From positions 30,590,947 through 30,654,946 of the forward strand of contig OZ038434.1 of assembly GCA_964036275.1 (NCBI GenBank): DNA of 64,000 nucleotides. The letters are read 5' to 3'. The notes under the pieces are model-generated. The model saw only the letters and a list, made by a program, of their open reading frames with translations, had not been told where the DNA came from and made no database searches. This stretch comes from Litoditis marina (Eukaryota > Nematoda > Chromadorea > Rhabditida > Rhabditidae). Shown here piece by piece: positions 34,893 to 46,200 of this stretch. Position 1 is the stretch's first letter, and each line of letters starts with the position of its first letter. Both the position numbers and the translations under genes were made by a program.

Positions 34893-37800
34893 TTAACGTA
34901 AATTTGACGGATTATGGTAATACGGAAAGTTGTTATGCGCACTCAAATGCACTGAAATTAGCTCGGAAGTAGGAATGTTGAAGTCAAACTAACAACCTAG
35001 GCCAAAGACAACTTCTCATTTGCGAAAATAAGTTTCTCGATTTCTCAATTGATGAAAATCGATATAGATCACACCAACACGAAAAGTCACCAACACAGTA
35101 TGCTCGCTCCTTGCTAGGTGTAACGACTTGAAGCGAGTTGTTTCGAGCTATAAAACTACAAACTACAGAAACATAAAGTAAAAACTGACCAACAACAAAA
35201 ATGAGGGCCGAAAACAAGGCGGAGGGCAGAAGAATCGCCCATTCTTGTACAGGAAACAGCGGTCCGATCGCGGAGAAAAAGGGCTGGAAAATTTCGATTT
35301 TTTACATTTCGGAAAATATTGATTTTTACAATATCATACATAACTTTCTAGAATTTCATCTGATTCTGAACGAATATACGTCACTAATCGTCAGCAAGAT
35401 ATTTCAGAATTATAAGTTACTTTGCTCCGGTTTAATCCATTTATTACTTGACGTTATTTCAAGTCAGAATGACCCTATTGTGGATCAGAAAACAAACCAT
35501 TTGCCATTCGCGCAACTGATTTGAGTCATCACCTGGTTTTCACTTTATACATTAATCGTTGAACTTTCCATAAATTAAATATTCGCTCTAATCTGATGTT
35601 ATTTGATCTTTTAAAGTCAACTGAGAGGCAAATTGTTTGCAAGATTGAATTTCCAGATACAAGCTGCACGCTTAGAAAACAAATTTAGGGAATGATCAAA
35701 TCTTTATTGTATAGTTTGACCTCCATACACACCATACTTCACGAGTGTCCACCAAAATGGAACAGGATCAAACTACAAACACAGCATAAAAAACATACAC
35801 CGTATAATAGGTTCGCTTTGGAAAGTGCAAAACCTATAGACTTTTCTCAGGGAAAGGCCAGCAAAAAAAGGTACATTTTGCTCTGATCTCCCGTGTTTGT
35901 AGTTTGAAACCTTATGTGTACACAAATCAGACTACAACTCAGATATGATGAACCCTAGACACACACTCAAAGGTACCTTTTACGAAATGATTTCAAAATC
36001 AAAAATAACTCCAATTGTTTTCCCATCAAATCGTCATCGCCAATTTTATCAATATTCTCAAGGCTATATAGTATCCGCGAGAAGAACAGCAACAGAGTAC
36101 TGTATAGCACAATTTTGCTTGTTTTAAAACACAAACTTTCGCGTGAATGGCGTATTCCCAGAATTTGACGTTCCGAGTTGCCTATGAGGCAATTACTTTA
36201 AACATTTGATACTTTGGCACAGTAACAGATAGATAAGCATAAAATAATTTTGGGAAGAAAAATAGCGAAAGTCTATGTAAAATCTACAAGTTTTACTATA
36301 ACTTCCGTAGATCAAACTTTTTTTCCAATTTAGGTAATTTCCTACGCGTTGAGATATGGTTGGTGGCGAGACAATTTATCTTACACCTTTAGGTAATTTG
36401 TCATCTTTACCCGAAAAGGACCGGGAACTTACCCATTTCGCGCTATTATACGATAATTATAGGAAATACTCGACGCCGAAAAACGTTTCCGGGAAATTTT
36501 CGTTGATCACTGAAAAACAGCCGCCGAAAAAAACAGGATTTCAGAAAAATGACGGAATGCTCAAAAAACGGGCTGAAATACTCAAAAATTAGTATCTACT
36601 CCATTCGGGATTCGAACCTATGCCAACTGTGCCGCAGACGCAGGTGCTAACCACTCTACCAACTGAGCTGCCAACTGAACCGATGACCGAACAAGTATGA
36701 AAACTTGTACACAGAACATAATGGTCATACATGAGGCGACTTTGTTGTGCACAATAATTTATTGAAAATCTGGTAGGGAAATTATCTTTTCAACGGTAAA
36801 GTTGGACAATTGTTGGAAACAGGGGTAGTTTGAAATCCCGATTTAGAATAAAAACGAGTGAACCAAGGAACCATTCAATAAAGTCACCCTACGTAAGACA
36901 ATGGTGTATTCGGTACAATTCTTGCATGCTTTTAACTTCTAACCATGACTATAAGCAAGCTCTACAGTTGCAAGGTGCACACACTTACGAAAGGTGATCT
37001 TTGCTACATCGTTATTGAATTGATCACAGCTTTTCTCAACGTCATGTTTTCTAGGACATTGACGCATTTTTCCACACAAGAAGGATTCAAACCACGCAAA
37101 ATCTTCCAAAAGAGCAGCTTATCTGATGTCACAGTCTCCAAGATTAGAACGCTTCAAAACATTTCAATGATGTAGTTTCGAGTGGGCGATGATTAGGCTT
37201 AAAGGAGCCATTTCGCTAAAATTCCAAAAAAAAATGGGGTGAAAATAGCTCAAAACCTCATTATAATGTTTCAAAATAACTGGTCAGAAATATGATAAAA
37301 ACATTTGCGTTCCAAGACGGATTTTCAAACATCAGGCATGAATAAACTATTTCCCAAATGAAGGAAAAGTGAGTGAACATATTAAAGAAAGACGATAATG
37401 TGAACCAGTCCCGTGTCAACGGTCCTCTAAACTTGAAAAGTTTCTATTTTGCTGTAAAAAAACTGGACCTTGATCCATCAGATCTATTTTTCTCTTTGAT
37501 AATTTCCGGAGTTGGTATTATTTCGAATGAGAACACATCATAATCATCATATCACATGTGACTATGGATATGAATTCAACTCGAAAAACATAAAAACAAA
37601 ATAATAAATCTCAAAGTTTAAATGAGGGGTGACCAAATCAAAGTTGTAGTTTGATCCACACACGCAGCTATATATTCGGATTACAACTGGAATAGAGCAC
37701 GACCAAACTACAAAGTACAAACACAGCAGTGTAGTTTTGGCCTGCCTCTCTAATATATACTTCACGTGTATACTTAACTGGTGAGAACAATGCACGTTTA

Positions 37801-39229
37801 CATTCCACTATTTTAGTTATTTTTTGCATTGTACTGTCACGGTCCACAAAATAACGTTTTTCACACGTTTTTCACACAAGGAACTCATCTAGTACTTGAA
37901 CGGCTCTGAACTCCTTCTTATCTTTAAATTTGTCTTAAAAGTTGTAGTTTGATCTTTGATCTCAATACATGCCAAATAATTCGACTCGACTTTCAGCCGA
38001 AAAGGGACGAGATCAAAAAGTGAACCCTATACACGTCTGTTATTGTTGACAAACTTTTGTTTACAAACCATCGTCAGCAGTTAATTAGAAGCTAATTACA
38101 TTTTGTATCTACTTAATCAATTACGCATAACTTGGGCGTTCTGCCATCTTTCACTACTTATTCAAATGACTTTTTCAGTATGTCATGTGACGTAGGAATT
38201 ACTAGTGGAAATACTGGGAAGGAACAAGAGGACGTATATGATAGAATATATTACATGTACATAGAAAAACTATAAAGGAGATGCGACGTAAAGAAACGAA
38301 AAACAGTGTCACTTTGTCACCAGCAAAACTACTTGAAAGTTCAATAGCTGGGTGTAAGTTTCTCTGATATTTTTCAACTGTTTATAGTGTAAATCTTTCA
38401 CAACAACGATAATATTACGATTTGTTTTTTGAAACTTTATGAATCATAGGAGAATCTCTGGTTTAAATCAAATTTTTCCTCTCGACAGGATGGGCCTATA
38501 ACCTTATAACGTTTTTTCTTGACACCTTTTTCTGCAGTTTGCAAAACTCATCAAATAAGTGTAACCTTCACATTTGCAAACTCAGCATATAACTCCATTC
38601 AAATTGACTCATAATTGGGTCAAAGTTTTTCTTCGTTTGCAGTAGAAATGGAGTTTGTTTACTCTCACGTACTGGTGAATTCTATATGTGACCGGGTTTT
38701 TAGGTAACCTAACCGGTTTTCGGTAACCCTTTCTCAGGTTACCTCAGTAGGTAACCGGTCGGTAACCGAAAATGAAAAATAGGTTACCTGTTTTTCCAAT
38801 GCGAAATGAGATTTTTACCGTTAGTTTGTACGGTAACCGGATTTTAGTTTCAGGTTACCTACTGGTTACCTACTGAGGTAACCTGAAAAAGGGTTAGGTT
38901 ACCTAAAAACCCGGTTACATATAGAATTGGCCTCACGTACTAGCATACTAAATTTACAAAATTTTCCAATTTCATCAGAAAAAAACGATGCTGCAAGTCG
39001 TTCAATTTATGTAATGTAATAAAATACTGATCAAAAAATTACAGTGAGTACACATGAGTTAGGCAACTAGAGAAATTAATATAACACGTATATCACGTAG
39101 ATTACAACTATGTCTTATATTAAATATAATGAAACTCACCACAAAATACATCCAAATGAGTAGATAGGAGAGGAACAGAAGATAGATAATCAAAATAAAC
39201 GTCGACAGAAATTTCGATGCAGAACACAT
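34893..39229 (-). CDS. Small two-helix membrane protein, DPM2-like
   Basis: Three exons: 39140-39229 (30 codons, ATG right after the acceptor TTTTTTGCAG), 35190-35283 and 34893-34951 (TAA), 80 residues in phase. Residues 7-30 form one membrane helix (FLSTFILIIYLLFLSYLLIW), then a loop with VPFFSAIGPLFPVQEW, then a second helix (AILLPSALFSALIFVV) and a short polar tail. Size, two hairpin helices and the pattern aromatic-PF-x(n)-P-x-E-W/Y-A-x-x-x-P are those of DPM2, the regulatory subunit of dolichol-phosphate-mannose synthase in the ER; PIG-P and other GPI-pathway subunits share a similar loop. The family call is an inference from this pattern. The last exon is the weakest part. Intron 1 is 3.9 kb and full of repeats, which is large for so small a gene. 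Confidence 0.5.
35889..35941. repeat. Short foldback, TTGTAGTTTGATC type
   Basis: GTGTTTGTAGTTTGA and AATCAGACTACAAC face each other over about 50 bp. Similar pairs at 28720-28775, 30609-30668, 33003-33053, 37642-37716, 37940-38015, 49240-49293 and 50605-50675. Confidence 0.6.
36600..36690 (-). mobile_element. Degenerate tRNA-like sequence
   Basis: Minus strand shows GCTCAGTTGGTAGAGTGG and GGTTCGAATCCCGAATGG, good A and B boxes, but the T stem and acceptor stem do not pair. A pseudo-tRNA or SINE head in intron 1 of the DPM2-like gene. Confidence 0.5.
38685..38930. mobile_element. GTAACC foldback element
   Basis: Long inverted repeat: TGACCGGGTTTTTAGGTAAC on the left and its near-complement at the right (CTAAAAACCCGGTTACATAT), with many GGTAACC units inside. 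Confidence 0.85.
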
Positions 39230-39242
39230 CTGCAAAAAATGT
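39230..39242 (-). promoter_or_regulatory. Likely trans-splice acceptor of the DPM2-like gene
   Basis: TTTTTTGCAG abuts the ATG at 39229, the arrangement expected for spliced-leader addition. Confidence 0.45.
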
Positions 39243-39384
39243 TGGGTGAAAACTGGGGAAAACGTGAAAACCAGATAAAAAAAGGGGGGGGGGGGTGAAA
39301 CTACAGATTAACTAGAAAAGGGTTGAATACTATTAACTGGAGACCATTCAATTTATACTTCTTTTCAAGGTCAATTCCACAAGC

Positions 39385-39585
39385 AACCGGAAATTTTGTT
39401 AACTCTATCGGGTAACCTTAACCGTGTTACCCGGTTAACCCATCCATTGGTAACCCTCTTTTACAATGTTTTTTTGGAGGAAATTCTTGGTTACCAAGTG
39501 GTTAAGAAATGGGTTAACCAGGTAACCCGGTTAATGGTTACGGCTATGGTTAACAAAATACCGGGTTAAATAAAGAATTCGCCTC
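39385..39585. mobile_element. GTTAACC foldback element
   Basis: Related to 38685-38930: GGTAACCTTAACCGTGTTAC on the left, ATACCGGGTTAAATAAAGAA on the right. Confidence 0.7.
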
Positions 39586-40294
39586 ATTTCAATGGTTCAT
39601 GAGCATTTTCAGTTATTTTAATTAGAAATTTCCAGTGCGCGAAGAAATAATACGGTCATGGGGTTTTGTTCACTAATCAACCTCTATCAATCTCATCAAT
39701 TCGGAAGCTTTTACCGGAAAGAATCGTCAGTAGTTTGAGCTGCAAGTCCTCCAACCTCGCCAAAAAGCGTGAGCATACTGTGTTCCATACTTTCTGCTGT
39801 GTTGCTTTAGTGGTTGCGGTGGTTACTGATTCGACTGTTTTTAGGTTTCTATACCATAGAAAGGACACTAAAGTGTTCGTTTTACAAACTTCTCAGGTAA
39901 CAGCTGGCCGAAAATGATCAAACTACAACAAACGCATGATCACGTAAAGTTGTAAAACGCAGGCAAGAGGAAACATAGAGCAAAACCACACAAATAGATT
40001 AGATCACGTGAATGCCACGTGAAAAAAGTACTTTCCAGCAATCGGTTAGCTCATGCAAATATTGGTTAGAATAGGAATCCATTTTTCAACATTTCAAGTG
40101 GAAAAACAACAATTCATTAACAAAATCACCAAAATGCAACCGGTATTGTCAACATATTCCACAGGATAAAAACAACACAACGAGACCATGAAAATTGAAA
40201 TTCAACTGTTCACAATTTCTGCTATAATTTGCAAATTCACAAAAAAAAATGGAAAATTCTCATTATTCGTGATAAAACAAATATTTCACAAAAA

Positions 40295-43200
40295 CTACTC
40301 CAACTTCAACAAAATTTCCTTGGTCAGGCGAGCAAAATCTGTTGGATCGATACGGGTATACTGTAGATATTCATCGATTTGTTTCGAAGCGAAACCGCCG
40401 GGGAAAAACGATTCTTCCATCTCCTCGTCCATTTGACAAATACTGAAAGAAAACAAAATAAATTGTAGATCAAAAATAATTTCTACTCCATCGGATCATG
40501 GTTCCAAAACTGATTTGAGGGAGTAGTGTACATTTGCCCCCCACCCTGGTCGAAAATGGGTTGAAAACGGCCCGTACTACAATCGCCCCCCACCTTTGGG
40601 GGGCGATTCTACACCATGCTTATTTACTGCAGGCTTCGGTTGAGTGGGGGGTGATTGTTCATCAGTTCCGGGTATGTACTATCACCCCCCCCCCATTTTG
40701 TATTGTGGGGGGTGATTGTTCATTGTCGAAGATGTACAATGTCCCCCCACCCATTTACCAATTACCCCCCACCTTCGCGCGACTTTTCTAGGATTTCAAT
40801 TAGGTGGGGGGTAATAGTACCACGAGGGGGGTGATTGTTGGGTGGGGGGCGATTGTATATTTTTCCCGCGTCACTCTTCACGTGACCCCTTTGCTCAGAA
40901 AAAAAGCGAAAGGTGTTCAGATTTTCACGTAGCTGCCTCCAGTTTATGACTGGTACAATAGAGGCTGGTACCAATCTTCTTAACCAATCTTCTTGAACTT
41001 AACGTCAATATACAGTCTGAATATCAGAATCTCAATAAGGTTAACTACTTTCCGAATAAGCTCATTTTCTGGTTAAAATTTTCCGAAAACCCATTTTAGT
41101 ATGGTGAAAATTGAACCACAAGCTTGTGAATTCATCCGACTCATTCACTCTTATTCATACGAAAATAATAAACCTACAGCCTGAATATCAATATCACAAC
41201 CAGGGGAATGTGGCTCCGTTCGAAGTCGGCTACCGTATCCGCTTGAAGGCTGAACGACGATAAAAGTTGAGCGAACAGATGGGTTCGCGAGCTGCTCATA
41301 CGCAGGCGACGCTCCAACTTCAGGAAACTGAAATCGGCAATGGAAAAATAGGTGAAAAGTATTTTTGAATTCTATAAACTGTTATATACTTCAGCAATGG
41401 CACATTTTTCACCTCCATAAACCTTGAGAAATTAGGTCAAGAGTAACTCCGGTTGTTCAAAAAACGACGATAGATTACACTGACGTTATCGAGTTTACTG
41501 TTTGAACCGACCATGAGGTGAGATGACGGTTTGTAAGGTAAAACCAACAGTATGCCCACACACCACCGAGGTGTGACTATTCTACGGAGAGGAGCCAGTT
41601 TCTTCCAGTTGAATACGCAACACGTGGGAACATTTTACTCTTGACCCCCACTTTTTCGTTTTAGCCGAAATAAGTACTGTGTTACAAGTCCGTTTTTTCA
41701 GTTTCAGAATAGCAAGAAGAGGTTAATCTACAGGACATGGAAAAACTGACGTAGGTTTCAGTGACGTAATCAGAATCTCAAGTTGTTTCTTCGGCACGTC
41801 CACACTATCGACAGCCGGCAACATGATGTCACTCTGGAACACGAAATGTAAACGCAACGAGATGCATAGTCCATTACATTCCTACGTGGACTCATACAGT
41901 AGGCACATGAACTTTCGACTGAAATTATCGCATTCCCAGAAAATGCTTCGGAAGCATAGGTGGGAGTTAAAGGTAGTTAAAAGAAAAGTTAAAAGAAGTT
42001 GAAAGAGAAGTTGAAGATCCCCCGGCCCCGGCCAGTTGACCGGGGTATCGCACCTATGTTCGAAAGCAGTCGTTATGAGACGAAATAGACGAACGAGAAA
42101 ACCATGCAGTTCTTCAAAAACTTCATGTACAAAAACTGAACAGAAGTTTCAAATTCGTACTATAGGCTCCCACGGAGCAGAGTCGAAATGTATCATTTCC
42201 TTCATTTCTTTTTTCTTCAATCATTTCTTTCTTCTTTCTTTCATCTTTCTGAGTTTTCCGCTTTCTCTTCATTTAAGAAGCGCGGAACCGGGACAAACTT
42301 TGGAATTGGACATTCCTGATCGCATCACACTTCACACGTGCTCTCTCGCTTTTGTGGCGGGCCAATGACAGAAAATTTCTTGTTTCGCCATCGCCAATGT
42401 TTCGGAGAAGTGAACGTACCGTATCCTCGCGATCGTCTCCCTTCAGATATCGATTGAGTATTCCGTCAATTTCACTGGTCGGTCGCCGTCCTCCCATCAG
42501 AACCAATTCACGACTACGGGGGGTCCACCAACCGCTGGAAATACAGATGATCAAAAAAGTACTGAGAGGAAGTAGGAAAATCAATCGTCCTAAAAGAAAG
42601 AACCTTCAATAATAAACATAATTTTCCAGGTCTTAGAACAGGCAAGTTGGTACAGATTCCTGTTGGGTCGAAACAGTTTCGACAACATGCTGTTAGGGTT
42701 AATAATAATAGGTTTATTCCACAAAAATCCCAGACATGGTTGAAACAGCAAAAAATCGATTTGCATTATGACCACGATATGAGAGACTGACGCTTCTTTA
42801 CTGTTTGCTAAAGGCCCAAACATACTACGGGCGGCTGCGGGCGTCTGCGGGCGGCATATGATATAAGTATAGCGCCCTCAGACTATTGATCCAATGTGCG
42901 GCTGGCTGCGGCTCTCGGCGTTTTGGCGGGCATTCATACTTTTGCGGGCAAAAGCGGCTGCGGGCGTCTGCGGGCGGCGCCGCACGGGGCCGCCAACAGC
43001 CGCAAACAGGCTTTGCGGCAATAATGGATTGATTCAATAGTGCCGCGGCGGCTCTCTGCGTCTGTAAGAATCAATTGTGTTTAAACCCAAAAACACTTGA
43101 AAAAACATCATTTAATTTATATCAGTTTCTTTCCTAATAATTAATAAAAGTAATCCTTTGTCATTTACATGGTTTTCATTAAGTTTTTCCATTTTTTTTT

Positions 43201-46200
43201 CTCATGATTTGAACGTTTCGAATCGAAAAGGCTTTTAAAAGCAAGAAGAATGAAATGTGGGAGGGAAAGCGAAAAAACATCATGAAGAGCATTCACTATT
43301 CTGATCTTCCCATTTTTAATGGGTTGAAAGAGAGGGGAGCTCGATAACCACAACTGAACGGGTTTCTCAGAGAGCATATTGAAACACTTATTACTATCAA
43401 TTATCAGTCTGAGTTCTCCAAAATCACTCTGAAGATAGCAGCGCCGCAGTCAGCCGCAGCCAGACGCAAACGCGCGTACATACTTCAATCAGAGTGCGTT
43501 TGCGGGCGTCTGCGGGGCGGCGCGTCAAAACCACCACTCAGCCGCAGACGCACGCAGCCGCAGACGCCCGCAGCCGCCCGTAGTATGTTTGGGCCTTAAG
43601 AGATTTCAGAATAGAGCCACACAGACAACGATTTTCCTCCAGACTAGGACTCAATGCATACAGGGCTCGCTCTTTCCCTCTGAAAAACCGATGCAACTTA
43701 AAATACCGGACTCGCCAATTTTGCCACTTGAAATATCGACGGTCAGCCAGATGTCGCCTGTACAGTTTGAAATTCATAAGGAGATGCAGGCTAATTCGAC
43801 ACCAGTATTTAAGCCTGCATCTTCTCCGGTATTTTAAGCTGCCAGCGTTTTCACAGCCAAGGCCATTCCACGCTCTTTGCTATCCTGCTCTGTTTTTTGC
43901 CTCGATATCAATACAAACCTACATTCGGTCACTTCCTATACTCACTTGATCAACTTCCTGACAGTATCCACATCGGCTTCTGTCAGCTGCGGCTCCATTT
44001 CAGCATCGTGGGTGGTCTTCGAGTTTTCTTCTTGGGTGGCCTCCGGCACAGAAATACATTCACCGTCAAAGTCGATCTGAAATAGTCGAGAATTGAAAAA
44101 TTTCAAACGAAAAAAATCCAAACTGTGGAAAAAATTCCAAACTGTGGTCCGATGCGAACGCTTCAGTCCTTTGAACTGCAATACATTTTTCTATTTTTCA
44201 ATTGCAGTTTAAAGGACCGATGACACGGGATTGGTCTACATAATCGTCCTACTCTAAGCTCGGTTATGTTGTGTGTTTATCAATACATTCTCCGTCAAAG
44301 TCGATTTGAAATACTTGCACATTAAGTCAGATGTACAATCCCCGAAACTCATCAAAATCTCTTACGAAACCGGATGCGTGATTGGAAAATGCCCAATTGT
44401 ACTTTTGATTGAATCATGAAGCTGTCCTCTTTTACATCTGAGCTCTCCCTAGTTTTTCACTATTCTAATGAAGTTTGCCTGCACGATGGGAGCGTTACAC
44501 TACTTTTCACATAGCGTAAACCCCGCACAGATGCCATGCCTTCCTCAACCCCGCCCAATATTTTCATATTTCATATTTATTTAGTCACGTCGCTTCGTTA
44601 CGAGGCGGTGTTCATCATACATAGCACAGATCTCTGTAGAAGCAGCTTCTTGTTTGTGGATCTTGGTCCAGTTCCTTCATGGAAGATTTCAGGAATGCAT
44701 ATTCACAAGCAGTTCTCTCCCCCAATAATCTAATTGAAAACACTACAAACAGCCTACCGAACATCGCTATACCCACAGCCCAGTAAGGTTCGACTATTCG
44801 ACGGGAAGGAGTCCGTTTTTAGATTTGAATTGTTGTTCGATTTTTTTTCAGGCTATTCGGACAGCTTTACTGGAGTGTGACTACAAACTACAAATCATGA
44901 CCTACACTAAAATCAATAACTCGATAATCGACCCACCAGCTCAGTGGTGACAACCGTTTCTGCGGCAGCACTTTCCCTGGCTCTTTTTGGATCGATTACT
45001 GGGGCCGAAATCAGTTTCGGAGATCGTTGTAACGACGAGTTGGCACCGAATTTTCGCCTGAAACATCAAAGTACAAACTACGGAAATGTTCAAAATCTAA
45101 CTATTGAAGGAACAAGTTGACCGATTGAAAAGACATGCTGGCATCATCCGCTTCCGCCTGAAAGATCAAAGTACAAACTATAAAATCGACACAATCAAAA
45201 TCGCCCCACTATAAATTAACAAGTCTCTCAATTGACACGAAGAGTTGGGACCGAACTTCCCCCTGGATGATCAAAGTACAAACTACAAACATTTACAATA
45301 TCCAACTACTACAAAGTAACAAGTTTCTCTATTAAAAAGACAGAAACGTTTTTAGTTTCGTTCCACAGATTATCAGATTATCTGAAAGGTGTGTGATGTC
45401 CGCGTTGGTACGATGATGATTATATAGTCTGTTCCACCCACCTATACCCCTCTACAGTAATATGCTCAAACTTTCAGTTAAACGTTTGGTAAGTTGGCGT
45501 TTTTCGATTTTTATAAAATTTTGAAAGATTCTTCTGAATGTATACTACAACAAACTCTGAAAGTTTGAAACCGAAATAATGATTTACTCATTAGAAAAAA
45601 CCTCGCGAACATTTGACGGATTACTGTAGAGGGACATCGATTGGTGAAACAGAGTATATACTACGCATAATTTCAGCTGTGTTTCATAGTTTATGATGTA
45701 TCTACATCACCTACAATTGAGTGTTGTCCCCCGAAAAGGTTGTAGTTTGAACCCCGAGGAACCAACCTCAATCTGCTCAACTTGTCCTCTTCAGCCTTGC
45801 TTAATGACAGCCTGGACACGGATCCCTGCTGTTTTTCCGGCAGACTGGTGGGCTGGTTAGTCGAACTTGGCATTGGGGAGGCGGAACTGGGAGAAAAACA
45901 TGATTTGTTTCAAAACTTCGGAGCTCTCTCTTTCTCTCTCTCCCTCTCTCTCTTTCTCTATCTCTCCCCCTCTCTCTCTTTCTCTGTCTCCCCTCTCTCT
46001 GTCTTTCCCCCCTCTCTCCTCCTCTCTCTTTCTCTCTATCTCCCCTCTCTCGCTCTCTCTTCGGCATTGGAGAGGCAGAACTGGAAGAAAAGCAATACAT
46101 GTTTTCAAGGCTTCGGAGCTTCTCTCTTTCTTCAACCCCCCCCCCTCTTTCTCTTGTATCACGCTTGAAAAAACTATTAAATTATCATCTTTGAAGTATC

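Noticed and set aside
36600..36690. tRNA gene on the minus strand
   Set aside because: Good internal promoter boxes but no consistent cloverleaf.
45100..45157. Extra RPAP2 coding exon with a Ser-Met-Ser-Phe-rich product
   Set aside because: In the phase set by the preceding exon it gives an unrelated frame with no good donor; kept only as a unit of the tandem triplication.
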